Below, one piece after another: positions 11,465-22,053 of a stretch of 64,000 nt of DNA. Each line of letters starts with the position of its first letter. The first letter of the stretch is position 1. The DNA is from JANXQG01 sp963824275 (GTDB lineage Bacteria > Planctomycetota > Planctomycetia > Pirellulales > Thermoguttaceae): NCBI GenBank assembly GCA_963824275.1, contig CAWGOT010000008.1, positions 310,001 through 374,000 of the forward strand, written 5' to 3'. The position numbers and the translations under genes are program-made. Under the pieces are notes generated by a model, which was given only the letters and a program-made list of their open reading frames with translations, was not told the origin of the DNA and did no database searches.

Positions 11465-12155
11465 GACGACAGCGGCAATCTCACCAGCCAGACCGACCCG
11501 CTGGGGAACACCACGTCTTATACGTACAATTCAAACAACGACCTGACCAGCTATACCGACCCCAACGGCAACACCACGAGCTACGGCTACGACGCCGACA
11601 ACAACCTGCTCTCCACGACCTACGCCAATGGGACCACGCAAAGCTTCACCTACAACCCCTTGGGCGAGGCGACCCAGTTCGCCGATGCCGGGGGACAGCC
11701 CATCGGCTTCACGTACAACGCCGAGGGCCTGGTGACGCAAGAGACCTTCGCCGACGGCTCCTCGTACACTTTCACCTACAACGCCCGCGGCGACCTGCTC
11801 ACGGCCACCGACGGGGCACCCTCTGGGTCCGGCACGATCACCTTCACTTATGGAAACGCCGCCAATCCCGACCTCCTCACCGAGGTGCAGTATGCGGACG
11901 GCACGTACCTCAAGTTCAGCTACAACGGCGACGGCCTGCGGACCGAGAGCGTGGACCAGACGGGCTTCACCGTCAACTACATTTACGACTCGGCCGGCAA
12001 CCTTTCGGAGCTCACCGACGCTAGCGGCAATCCGATCGTCCAGTACACCTACGCCGCCGCCGGGAACTTGATTCAGAAGGACAACGGCAACGGCACGTAT
12101 ACGACCTACACCTACGATGCCGACGGCAACGTCGCGAGCATCAACAACTACGCTG
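11465..12155 (+). CDS. Giant surface protein, segment 5: YD repeats after the IS110 insertion
   Basis: The RHS module resumes exactly where the IS110 element ends (DDSGNLTSQTDPLGNTTSY). It runs through regular YD repeats of about 20 residues, with motifs such as YTYNSNNDLTSY, YGYDADNNLLS, YNPLGEATQF and YDSAGNLSELTD. No stop codon occurs before the break near 12155. There GCGCTG appears to have become GCTG: NNYA is followed in the next frame by LPSGAVNSFDNYTYDALGN. Without the insertion and the small frame errors this segment and the previous RHS segment would form one continuous repeat array. Confidence 0.8.
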
Positions 12156-12972
12156 CCCAGCGGCGCGGTCAACTCTTTCGACAACTACACTTACGACGCC
12201 CTGGGCAACGTGCTCACCGACACCAGCCAGGACGGCGAGTGGGTCTATTCCTACGACGCCGACAGCGAGCTGACGCAGGCCGTATTCACGCCCAACGCGA
12301 CCGACCCGGACGGGCTTCCCAGCGAGGACCTGCAGTACGTCTACGATGCGGCCGGCAACCGGCTTTCCGAGACGGTCAACGGCGTGACGACGACCTACGC
12401 CGTCAACGACATGAACCAGTACACCAGCAGCACGACCAACGGGGCCGTCACAAATTACGGGTATGACGCCGAGGGCAACCTGATCTCCGCCGCGGGTCCC
12501 GGCGGCACTACCAGTTATACCTTCAACCAGCTCAACGAATTGACTGGCATTGCCGGCCCCGGCCTCTCGGCCAGCTATGTGTACGATCCGCTGGGTAGCC
12601 AAATCGCCCAGACGATCAACGGCGCGAGCACGAACTTCCAGGTCGACCCGGCCGGTTTGGGCACTGTCGTGGCCGCCTACAGCACCGCCGGCGGCCCTGT
12701 GACGCATTATACCTACGGCCTGGGGCTGGTCAGCCAGGTGAGCAGCACGGGCGTGGCCGCCTACTACGACTTCAACAACATCGGCTCGACGGTCAACGTC
12801 ACCGGCGCCGCGGGCAACGTCCTCGACCAATACGCCTACCTGCCGTTCGGAGCGACGACGGCAACTGCTTCCACCCTCGCCAACCCGTTCACGTTCGTCG
12901 CGCAATACGGCGTCATGAGCGGCGCGGACGGCCTGGAAGACATGCGAGCGCGTTTCTACGCCCGCCCAAGGC
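12156..12972 (+). CDS. Giant surface protein, segment 6: end of the RHS region up to the RHS core motif
   Basis: More YD repeats (YTYDALGNVLTDTS, YDAAGNRLSETV, YGYDAEGNLISA, YVYDPLGSQIA) lead into the conserved RHS-associated core, where proteins of this type read RARFYxxxxGRFLSRDPLG. Near 12972 the core is split between two frames, explained by CGCGCCC read as CGCCC; corrected, it reads RFYARAQGRFLSRDPLGLGGG. In toxin-type RHS proteins a variable effector domain follows this motif. Here a long secreted-repeat tail follows instead. Confidence 0.8.
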
Positions 12973-15360
12973 CGCTTCCTGAGCCGAGATCCGCTCGGAC
13001 TTGGCGGCGGCCAATCGAATCTCTATGTCTATGTCGCGGGGAATCCTTTGACGCTCATTGACGCCACCGGGACCCTTGAGGCCCCGCCCTGCGGCTATGT
13101 TTGGTTGTCAGCGAGCGGAACGCAGGGAGTGGGGGGGACGTACCTCTTAAACCCCGATACTCAGATAGTCTATAGCCCCTTGGATAACATCCCGCTCGTA
13201 TGTGAGCCGCTCACTCCATTCGCCCCTTGGGAGCCAGACGAGACGCCGCCGCCAAATCAGTACGTGCCGACCCCGCCGCCACTCGGCCAGGGCGGCGCCG
13301 CGATCGCGCCACCAACGCACGCGCCATGGAGCTCTGACCCCCTGTATGCAGTGGCGCTTGCAGCGGGTGCCCTTGGCTTGCCTCTGCCACCGCCACCGCC
13401 GCCCACGTCCCCGTCTGGTGGACCAAACTCCCCGGGTGGCGGCGCCAAGACCATTATCGTCGCGCCCAAGGACCCCAACGAGCTTCTGGGTCCGAGTGGC
13501 TTCGGCCCGCAAGAATTCGTCTCGGCCGATCAGTCCCTGCCCTATACGATCGACTTCGCCAACGAGACAGCCGCGACCGCCCCCGCGCAGCAGGTCGTCA
13601 TCACCGAGCAGCTCGATTCCAACCTCAATTGGCAGTCGTTCCGCCTGGGCGACTTCGGCTTCGGCAACCAGGTCTACCAGGCGCCGGCCGACACGGCCTT
13701 TTACCAGACGACCATCGATTTGACGCAGCAGGACGGCTACCTGGTCGACGTCACCGCCACGATCGACGAGAGGACCGGCATCGCCACCTGGATCTTCACC
13801 ACGATCGACCCGGCGACGGGCCAAATCCCGTTGGATCCGTCGATCGGCTTCCTCCCGCCGAACGACCCGGAAAGCGACGGCGAGGGTTTTGTCAGCTACA
13901 CCGTCGAAGCCAGCCCCTCCGCGCCCACCGGCACGGTCGTCAGCGCCCAGGCCACGGTTGTCTTCGACACCCAGCCGCCGTTGAATACGCCGCAGGTTTC
14001 CAATGCCCTGGACAGTGGCGCCGGGGTGGCCAGTGCGGTTGTGGCACTTCCGGCCAGCGAAGCGGATGCCGATTTCCAGGTCACCTGGTCCGGAAGCGAC
14101 GCGGCCAACAGTTCGGGCATCGCCAGCTATGACATCTATGTTTCCGACGATGGCGGCCCTTACACCGCATGGCTCAGCGGCACGACCTTGACCTCGGCCA
14201 CCTACGCCGGCCAGGACTACCACACCTACCGCTTCTATAGCGAGGCGACCGACAACGCCGGCAACGTCCAGGCGGCCAAGTCCACCGACGACGCCAGCAC
14301 GACGGTGATCCCGGCCGGAACGGCGTTGTGGTCGGGCGGCGGCGCCGACAATCAGTGGTCGACGGCCGGGAACTGGGCGACTTCGACCGTCCCCAATCCG
14401 GGCGAGGACCTGGTGTTCTTCGGGGCTGCAGATACCACGACCGACAACACTCTGACGGCCGGCACTTCGTTCGATTCGGTCAACCTGGCATCGCCCGGAT
14501 ATGTTCTCGCAGGCAATGGCGTTACCCTGGCATCTGTATCAGCGCCGGTGATAACCCTCAATGCCGCCAGCGGTACGATCCAACTGCCCATCACCTTGGG
14601 CAGCAATGGAACGTTCGAGGTGCCTGAGGCACAAGGAAGCCTGACCGATTCGGGGAACATCAACAATGGCGGATATGGCCTCACGTTCGATACGAGCAGC
14701 TCGCAGGCATCGACCCTCAGCGGTTCGATCTCCGGGGCCGGCGGCTTGGTAAAGACAGGCTCCGGAGAGGCTGTCCTAAGCGGGTCCAACAGCTTCTCTG
14801 GCGGAACCCAGGTTTTGGCAGGCACCTTGGTTGTTGCCGCAACCGACGCGCTGCCGGACGGATCAAGCCTGACGGTGGGAGCGGGCGGGACTCTTGTATT
14901 CGGCTCCAGCCAAGTTGCGTCGAGCGTATCGCCCGTCGCACTCATCACGCCCCGTCGTGCCGGTATTTCATCGCCTGCCCCAGGCGCCGCCGCAACAGTC
15001 GAAACTTCCAAGCCGATGGTTGCTCCCGGCGGTGCGACCAATGCGCCGGTCGTCAAATCCGCGCCTTCGACTCCTTCGACGTTTTTCGAAAGACAGGTTA
15101 ATAACTTGTGCTACGGGCCGGTCACTGAGTCAGCCAAAGTGTCGACGGCGGCAATATCGAGTCGCACAATCGATGCGGTTCTCGCGTCGCCTCGATCGGC
15201 CCGCGACCCGACCAGGGCGCCGGCCGATGCTGCTCAATCCGCGGCCCCTTGGGCATGGCTCGCGGCGATCGAAAGTCCTTGGAATTCCACGGACCAAAAC
15301 AAAAAGACCGATTTCACAGTCGCAGCCGTGGATAAGGTACTTGCCCAGTATGGAGTTTGA
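12973..15360 (+). CDS. Giant surface protein, segment 7: post-RHS tail with Ig-like and autotransporter-like repeats, natural C-terminus
   Basis: Begins with the end of the RHS core (GRFLSRDPLGLGGG, NPLTLIDATG), then a proline-rich stretch near 13240-13430. A DUF11/Ig-like beta-sandwich module follows (DPNELLGPSGFG, SYTVEASPSAPTG). A fibronectin-type module follows it (SGIASYDIYVSDDGGPY), and then a PEP/autotransporter-associated strand repeat (WSGGGADNQWSTAGNW, GGLVKTGSGEAVLSGSN). The last 130 residues are low complexity and end in VDKVLAQYGV. No nuclease, deaminase or other toxin domain is recognisable after the core. The whole gene without the IS is at least 13.2 kb, over 4,400 codons. Confidence 0.8.
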   Translation, partial: RFLSRDPLGLGGGQSNLYVYVAGNPLTLIDATGTLEAPPCGYVWLSASGTQGVGGTYLLNPDTQIVYSPLDNIPLVCEPLTPFAPWEPDETPPPNQYVPTPPPLGQGGAAIAPPTHAPWSSDPLYAVALAAGALGLPLPPPPPPTSPSGGPNSPGGGAKTIIVAPKDPNELLGPSGFGPQEFVSADQSLPYTIDFANETAATAPAQQVVITEQLDSNLNWQSFRLGDFGFGNQVYQAPADTAFYQTTIDLTQQDGYLVDVTATIDERTGIATWIFTTIDPATGQIPLDPSIGFLPPNDPESDGEGFVSYTVEASPSAPTGTVVSAQATVVFDTQPPLNTPQVSNALDSGAGVASAVVALPASEADADFQVTWSGSDAANSSGIASYDIYVSDDGGPYTAWLSGTTLTSATYAGQDYHTYRFYSEATDNAGNVQAAKSTDDASTTVIPAGTALWSGGGADNQWSTAGNWATSTVPNPGEDLVFFGAADTTTDNTLTAGTSFDSVNLASPGYVLAGNGVTLASVSAPVITLNAASGTIQLPITLGSNGTFEVPEAQGSLTDSGNINNGGYGLTFDTSSSQASTLSGSISGAGGLVKTGSGEAVLSGSNSFSGGTQVLAGTLVVAATDALPDGSSLTVGAGGTLVFGSSQVASSVSPVALITPRRAGISSPAPGAAATVETSKPMVAPGGATNAPVVKSAPSTPSTFFERQVNNLCYGPVTESAKVSTAAISSRTIDAVLASPRSARDPTRAPADAAQSAAPWAWLAAIESPWNSTDQNKKTDFTVAAVDKVLAQYGV

Positions 15361-16189
15361 TGGAATCGTGCGGAACAACATCCATTTCATTTCCGGCCTG
15401 CCGCGGGCGGGGTTGACCTTGCTGGCGGCATTGCTGCGCCAGAACCCACGCTTCCACGCCTCGATTTCCGGTCCGATGGGCAGCCTGATCAGCGCATTGC
15501 TGCGAGAGATGAGCCAAGGCAATGAATATGGCCTGTTCATTGACAACCAGCAGCGCGTCAAAATCCTCTCCGCCTGCTTTGATGCCTATTACCACAGCGT
15601 CGACTCGACGCGCGTCGTCTTTGACACCTGGCGCCATTGGACGACGAAACTCCCTCTGTTGACGGTGCTGTATCCGCAAGCGAAGATCATTTGCTGTGTG
15701 CGGAACGTCGCCTGGGTGCTCGACAGCATCGAGAGCCTGATCCGGCGCAACTACCTTGAACCCTCGAAGATATTCAATTTCGAGCCGGGCGGGACGGTCT
15801 ATACCCGAGTCGAGGGGCTTGTGTCCAACGCCCGCATCGTCGGCTCTGCGCTGCGTGCCCTGCGCGAGGCGGTCTTCGGCGAACACTCGGACCGGCTGCT
15901 GCTGGTGCGCGATGAAACCCTCACCGCCGATCCGCTCGGCGTCTTGGCGAGCATTTATGGATTCATCGGCGAGCCGCTCTATCCCCACGACCCCGCCCAT
16001 ATCGAACCTTGCCCTGGCGCCATCGAGTTCGATGCGCGGCTAGGCACGCCGGGGCTGCATAGCGTCGGGGCCTATGTGCGCCGCAATCAACGCTCCCCAA
16101 TCTTGCCCACCGATCTGTTTAAGCTCTACGGAGTTTTCTCGTTCTGGGAGAACCGCGACGAGATGCCGCCTGGAATCAAGCTGGTGTAG
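15350..16189 (+). CDS. Sulfotransferase-family protein
   Basis: 279 residues. Near the N-terminus is the sulfotransferase 5'-phosphosulfate-binding loop in the form SGLPRAGLTLLAALLRQNP, close to the usual SGLPRSGSTLL; the Ser-to-Leu change in the loop is a small deviation. A later CCVRNVAWVLDSIESL stretch fits the 3'-phosphate site region. The family transfers sulfate from PAPS to sugars, proteins or lipids. The ATG at 15350 overlaps the stop of the giant surface gene by 11 bp, suggesting translational coupling, so its substrate might be that protein or its glycans (inference). No signal peptide is seen; the enzyme would be cytoplasmic. Confidence 0.8.
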   Translation: MEFDGIVRNNIHFISGLPRAGLTLLAALLRQNPRFHASISGPMGSLISALLREMSQGNEYGLFIDNQQRVKILSACFDAYYHSVDSTRVVFDTWRHWTTKLPLLTVLYPQAKIICCVRNVAWVLDSIESLIRRNYLEPSKIFNFEPGGTVYTRVEGLVSNARIVGSALRALREAVFGEHSDRLLLVRDETLTADPLGVLASIYGFIGEPLYPHDPAHIEPCPGAIEFDARLGTPGLHSVGAYVRRNQRSPILPTDLFKLYGVFSFWENRDEMPPGIKLV

Positions 16190-16412
16190 CTACGTAAGGC
16201 GACTTTCAGGCGAAAGTGGAACAAGAAGATCGTGCTCGATCACTGGCAAGGGTCGCGCTCATCTACGGGCGCAGTGACGCCACCCCCGCGAAGGAAGGAT
16301 CCACGCAGCGAGCGAAATGGCCGGGTTTTTGGGTAAATTTGCGCCCAGCCTCTTGATGGCGACCGACGTTCGTGATAGGTTCAGGGGCGCTGGGACGGAT
16401 CAGAATAAATCC

Positions 16413-17370
16413 ATGGACAAAAAAATGAACAAACCAAACAAACCCGTTGCTTATTCCATTCCGCGGAGGGAGTTTCTCGCGCTTTCCGGTATGGTTCCCG
16501 CCATGGCTGTCGCGCAGTCCATGGGCGGCAAGGTGCTTGCGGCGGCCGCAAGCAGCGATGCCGCGCCAATTGCACCCGCGCCAAAGAAACGCCCCATCGG
16601 CCTTGAACTTTATTCGGTAAGGACTGAACTGGCGCGCGACTTGCCGAACACGCTCCGCACGGTCTCCAAGATCGGCTATGAAGTGGTGGAGTTTTATGCG
16701 CCCTATTATGACTGGACGATGCCGTATGCCAAGGAAGTCCGCAGCTTGATGGACGATCTCGGCCTGCGCTGCTATTCGACGCATAACCACATCCAGTCGT
16801 TCACGCCGGGCGATACGATGGCCAAGGCGATTGAACTCAACCAGATCATCGGTTCCCGGCTGCTTGTGCTCGCCACGGCGCCCGGTGGAACGAAGGGGGC
16901 CGAAGACTGGAAAAACTCTCCGGCCAGCTCACCACCGCCGTCGAGCAGCTCAAGCCGCACGGGTTGTCCTGCGGTTTCCACAACCACCAGACCGAGTGGA
17001 CGCCGCTGGACGGCGAGCATCGCGCCATGGACCTCCTTGCCGCCAACACGCCGAAGGAATTCGTGCTGCAACTGGACGTTGGCACCTGTGTCGAGGCCGG
17101 TGCGGATCCCGTCGCCTGGATCAAGGCCAATCCGGGACGCATCAAGGTTGCGCACCTCAAGGACTGGTGCCGGGCAGCCCTGCGAATGAAAAAGGCTATC
17201 GCGTCCTGTTTGGCGAAGGCGTCTCGCCTTGGAAAGAGATCATCGCCGCGCTGGAATCGGTGGGCGGTGTTGAATATTACCTGATGGAGCAGGAAGGCAG
17301 CCGGTATTCGGAGTTTGAAACCGCACGGCGCAGCCTTGACGCATGGAAAGCGCTCAAGGGAAGCTCCTGA
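16413..17370 (+). CDS. Tat-exported sugar phosphate isomerase/epimerase-like TIM-barrel protein (frame errors near 16915 and 17165)
   Basis: Starts with a Tat signal (SIPRREFLALSGM) followed by an alanine-rich segment. The mature part reads GLELYSVRTELARDLPNTL and KIGYEVVEFYAPYY, the opening strands of the AP-endonuclease/xylose-isomerase-like barrel. After two breaks it continues with FHNHQTEW (metal-ligand region), LQLDVGTCVEAGADP and IKVAHLKDW, and ends YLMEQEGSRYSEFETARRS. The first break is best explained by a run of six A read as five (DWKKLSGQL), the second by a lost G (DWVPGSP). Planctomycetes export many such proteins beside glycoside hydrolases; the sugar is unknown. Confidence 0.85.
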
Positions 17371-17477
17371 CTGGCCGATGCCTGGAGCCGGCAATCCGGC
17401 CAGGACCGCCACGCCGATCGGAATCCCGCCGCAAGCAATCGTCGCGGATTCCCAAGCCAATTCTTGTGAGGCCCTCT

Positions 17478-18830
17478 ATGAACATCCGGACATTATTCCC
17501 TTCCCGGTTTGCCAACCTGACGCTGGCTTGCTCCCTGGCCGTGGGGCTCGCCGCGCCGGTCTGCCGCGCGGCGGACCCGTCCGACAAGACGGCCCTGCCG
17601 CGGCTTTCCATTGCGGAGGCCGGCGCAGTTCCGGACGGCGTGACGCGGAACACGAAGGCCATCCAAGCGGCCATCGACCAGCTCGCCGGCAAGGGCGGCG
17701 GCACGCTCGTCGTCCCCGCAGGCCGCTTCCTCTCGGGCGATCTTCCTCAAGCCCGGCGTCAACCTGCAGCTTGAGAAGGGCGCGGTCCTGCTGGGCTCGA
17801 CGAACATCGACGACTATCCGCCGCTGCCGACCCGCATCGAAGGGCATACCCAGGTCTGGCGCCCGGCCTTGGTCAACGCGGCCAAGGCCGACCACCTCCG
17901 CATCACGGGCGAGGGCACCATTCAAGGCGGCGGCAAGCCCTACTGGGATGCCTTCCTGACCCGCCACAAAGCCGACAAGAACACCAAGAACCTCGACGTT
18001 GACCGCCCTCGCAACCTGTTCGTGCAGGATTCCAACGACGTCCTGATCAGCGGCATCTCGCTGCGGGAATCGGGATTCTGGAATCTGCACCTGTATCGCT
18101 GCCGGGACGCGACCGTGGAGAAGCTCGACATCCGCACCCCGCCCGGGCGCCGAGCACGGACGGCATCGACGTTGACAGTTGCCAGAACGTGACGATCCGC
18201 GGCTGCTACATCTCGGTGGACGACGACAACATCGCCCTCAAGGGCAGCAAGGGCCCCTTGGCCGACCAGGACCTGGAGAGCCCTGCGATCGACCACATCC
18301 GCATTACGGACTGCACCTTTGCCTACGGGCACGGGGCGGTGACGGTGGGGAGCGAGGCCTGCCACGTCCGCGACGTGGTGGTGGAAAACTGCCGGGTGGA
18401 GGGAACGGACAAGAACAACCACAACATTCTGGTCCGGCTCAAGCTCCGCCCCGACACGCCCCAGTTCTACGAGGACATCCATTTCCGCAACATCACCCTG
18501 AACTACCAGGGGACCCTGATCAGCATCGAGCCCTGGACGCAGTACTTCGACCTCAAGGGCCAGCCCCCGCCGGCGCAGCGGGTCGACAACGTCACGATCT
18601 CGAACGTCACGGGCAGCCTGAGCGGTTTCGGCGCGATTGCCGCCACGGCCAAGAGCACCATCAGCAATATTACGCTGGAGAACATCGACATCCGGGCGAC
18701 GAACACGGCCGTGACCATCAAGAACGTGACCGGGCTCAAGGTAGACAACATGAAAATCAACGGTGCGCTGTACGTGCCGGGCAAGGCTGAGGCGACGAAG
18801 GGCAAGGCGACTTCGCCGCGCAAGGCGTAA
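17478..18830 (+). CDS. Polygalacturonase-like glycoside hydrolase family 28 protein (frame errors near 17740 and 18155)
   Basis: Signal peptide (MNIRTLFPSRF...GLAAPVCRA), then GAVPDGVTRNTKAIQAAID, the usual opening of right-handed beta-helix pectinases. Central motifs are DHLRITGEGTIQGGGKPYW, STDGIDVDSCQNVTIRGC and ISVDDDNIALKG, with the conserved Asp residues of the GH28 active site, followed by a G-HGAVTVGSE stretch. Breaks near 17740 (GGCGCGATC read as GGCGATC) and near 18155 (GCGC-rich) split it into three frames, but the fold is continuous. It would cleave galacturonan or rhamnogalacturonan in the periplasm or outside the cell, fitting the GH2 and GH106-like genes downstream. Confidence 0.88.
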
Positions 18831-18908
18831 GGTTGCTAGTTAGGACCAGCAAGTGAATGACGTTCGCAAGTTCGCAATCGGGTGACAAGTCCGTTGCCTT
18901 GCGGACAG

Positions 18909-19033
18909 GAACCCCGTGAACGGGGTTGACATCGCGAAGGAGAGGGAAGATGGCCGTCCTCGATGCCGCCGGACCCGGCATGAATGCCGGGCCGACTACC
19001 GGCTGAAGCCGAAAACGGGCGTAAACGCCCGTC
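18909..19033 (+). repeat. Cluster of four short hairpins, mostly with TGAA loops
   Basis: Between the GH28 and GH2 genes are consecutive perfect or near-perfect stem-loops: AACCCCG-TGAA-CGGGGTT (18910-18927), CCCGGCA-TGAA-TGCCGGG (18974-18991), CCGGC-TGAA-GCCG (about 18999) and ACGGGCG-TAAA-CGCCCGT (about 19015-19032). They look like units of an interspersed palindromic repeat family. They could also act in termination or mRNA stabilisation between the two hydrolase genes; no T-run follows. Confidence 0.6.
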
Positions 19034-19103
19034 CTTTTAACGGAACAAGAGTGCCCTGACATTTCTGTTCGTCAAATGCACTTCGAACCTGGGAGCTATC
19101 GCT

Positions 19104-22053
19104 ATGAGGAAGAGTCTCACGGTTGCTATCAGTGTCTTCGTTTTGGGAGTCGCGCAAGCCGGGGCGGCCTTGGCCCAAATGGCGCTGGCCCCTAGCGGCA
19201 GCGGCTGCCGCGAACGGCTATCGATGGACGCCGGCTGGCATTTCGCCCTCGGCCACGCCACCGATCCCAGCAAGGACTTCGATCCTTCGCCGGGCGGGAA
19301 CAACAATTACTTCGCCAAGGCGGGCAATGCCGCGGGCGCGGCGGCCATGGACTTCGACGACCGCACGTGGCGGACGGTCAACCTGCCGCACGACTGGGCG
19401 GTGGAACTGCCGTTCGACAGCCGCGGGGCCGCCAGCCACGGCTACAAGGCCATCGGCCGCAACTTCCCGCAGAACAGCGTCGGATGGTATCGCAAGTCGT
19501 TCACCATCCCCAATTCCGACCTGGGGAAAAAGATCAGCATCGAATTCGACGGCGTCTTCCGCGACTCGCTGGTCTGGGTCAACGGCTTTTTCCTGGGCCA
19601 GGAAGCGAGCGGCTACAAGAGTTTCAGCTATGACCTGACCGATTACCTGAATTACGGCGGCAACAACGTCATCGCCGTGCGGGTCGACGCCTCGCTGGAA
19701 GAGGGCTGGTTCTATGAAGGGGCGGGGATCTACCGGCACGTCTGGCTGACCAAGACCGCGCCTGTGCATGTCGACCATTGCGGCACGTTCGTCTCCACCG
19801 AGGTCAGAGGCGATGTTGCCTGGGTGACGGTGCGCACGTCCGTCACCAACGAGGGAACCGAGCCAACTACCGTTTCCGTCGCGCAGACTATTCTCGATGC
19901 CGATGCCAAGCCGGTTGCCGCGAGTCAGCCCCACGGGAGTTTGGCCGACGGGTTTTTACACAAACCGTGCGAAGACGTTGTGCTGCTGAGCCATATCTAT
20001 GTCTCCAACCCGAACCTCTGGTCGCCGGAAACGCCTTACCTGTACAAGCTCGTCACGACTGTCACCAGCAGCGGCACGGTCGTGGATCGCTACGAGACGC
20101 CCTTCGGCATCCGCACCGTCCGTTTCGATGCCAAGGAAGGCTTCTTCCTCAACGGCAAGCGCGTGGAACTCAAGGGATTGTGCGTCCATCAAGACCATGC
20201 CGGCGTCGGCACGGCCATTCCGGACGAACTCAACGTCTGGCGGCTGACGCAGCTCAAGAAGATGGGGGCCAACGCCATCCGCACCGCGCACAGCCCTCCC
20301 GCGCCGGAGTTCCTCGACGCTTGCGACCGCTTGGGGATGATGGTCATGGACGAGACCCGCAACGTGGGCATCAACCCCGCGCAGTTGGAAGGGCTGGACA
20401 GCATGATGTGGCGGGACCACAATCATCCCAGCGTCGTCATCTGGTCGCTGGGCAACGAGGAGTTCTCCATCGAAGGCAACGCCAAGGGCGAGCGGATCAT
20501 GCGGACCATGCAGACCCATGCCCAGAGCCTCGACCCCACCCGCCGTTATACGGTGGCCATCAGCGGCGGCTGGGGCAACGGCAGTTCCCGCAGCATCGAC
20601 GTGATGGGATTCAACTATTACAACCACGGCGACACCGACCGCTATCACGCCCAGCACCCCGAGCAGCCGTCGGTGGGCACCGAGGACGGCAGCACCTTCG
20701 GCACGCGGGGCGTCTATTTCGACGACAGCCCGCACCAGCACCTGCCGTCTTACGACGCGAGCAAGCCGCAAACGGCCACCTACGCGGAACTGACCTGGAC
20801 GCATTACGCCCCCCGCCCCTACGTCTCCGGCGTCTTCGTGTGGACGGGCTTCGACTATCGCGGCGAAGAGGGGCCGAATTTCGCCTGGCCGGCGATCAAT
20901 GCCCAGTTCGGCATTCATGACATGTGCGGATTCCCCAAGGACCTGTTCTATTACTACCAGTCATGGTGGCAGGACGAGCCGGTGCTCCACGTCTTCCCGC
21001 ATTGGAACTGGCCGGGCAAGGAAGGCCAGGAGATCCGCGTCTTTTGCGACAGCAATTGCCAAGAAGTGGAACTCTTCCTCAACGGCCAAAGCCAGGGCCG
21101 GAAGACGATGAAGCCCTGCTCGCTGCTTTCCTGGCCGGTCAAGTACGCCCCCGGCACGCTCTTGGCCCGAGGCTACAAGGACGGCAAGGAAATCCTCACG
21201 ACCAAAGTCGAGACCACCGGCGGGCCGGCGACGGTTCAGCTTACTCCGCATAAGCCCGCCATCGCGGCGGACGGCGCGGACCTGGCGATCATTGCCGTGC
21301 AGGCCAACGACGCGGAAGGGCGCCTCGTGCCGATCGCCTCCCAGGAGATCGCCTTTGCCATCTCGGGGCCGGGCAAGATCATCGGCGTCGGCAACGGCGA
21401 CCCCTCGTCGCACGAAGCCGACAAGATTGTGGATAAGGTCCGCGGGGCCGGCGATCGCCTGGCGGATGCTGGGCGTCAGCGGCGTGGAGAATCGGCCCGA
21501 GGTCGCGGCGGATTTCGACGATTCCGCCTGGCAGCTTGCTTTTGGCGGGCGCGGCGGCGGGCGGCCCAGCGGCAGCCCTCCGCCACGTGTGGCAGCCACG
21601 ATCTATCGAGGCGCGTTCGACTTGCCGGAAAGCAAGGACACGACGATCTCGCTTTTGTTCCGCGACGTGGGCCAGACGCATTGGGTTTATCTCAACGGAA
21701 AACCCGTTGCCCGCAACCTGGCCCGCGACCCGGCCGGCCACCAGTTCGATCTTGGCGCCGCCGCGCTTCGTCCTGGCAAGAACGTCATCGCCATCATCGC
21801 CACGCCGCTGGCCGGCGGTGCGGCAGGAAGGGGCGGCCAGGCGACGGGACGCGGCAGCCCTGTGGCGGTCAAATTCGTGACCCCAGCCGGCGGCTGGAAG
21901 CGGAGTCTCTTCGGCGGTCTGGCACAAGTGCTCGTGCAATCGACCGGAGAGCCGGGAGAAATCACGCTGACGGCAACCGCCAAGGGCCTTGCCCCGGCGG
22001 TGCTGAAGATTCAGACCATCCCTCACCCCATTGCAAAAGGACCCTCGTCATGA
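19104..22053 (+). CDS. Glycoside hydrolase family 2 protein, beta-galactosidase-like, with an inserted C-terminal module (frame error near 21446)
   Basis: Signal peptide (ISVFVLGVAQAGAALA). The GH2 sugar-binding domain has NLPHDWAVELPF and GVGWYRK-type motifs, followed by the Ig-like domain. The TIM barrel carries LKGLCVHQDHAG, the acid/base motif IWSLGNEE and the likely nucleophile region SVGTEDGS. C-terminal beta domains follow (GVGNGDPSSHEADK). Near 21446 CCGCGCGGGG appears as CCGCGGGG. After correction, an extra module of about 140 residues is inserted (DFDDSAWQLAFGG, VYLNGKPVARN, LRPGKNVIAI) before the ordinary GH2 end (LAQVLVQSTGEPGEITLTA). It overlaps the next gene by ATGA. Confidence 0.88.

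Noticed and set aside
12973..13430. Polymorphic toxin domain after the RHS core
   Set aside because: The following sequence is proline-rich linker and Ig-like modules; no nuclease, deaminase or ADP-ribosyltransferase motif, and no immunity gene behind it.
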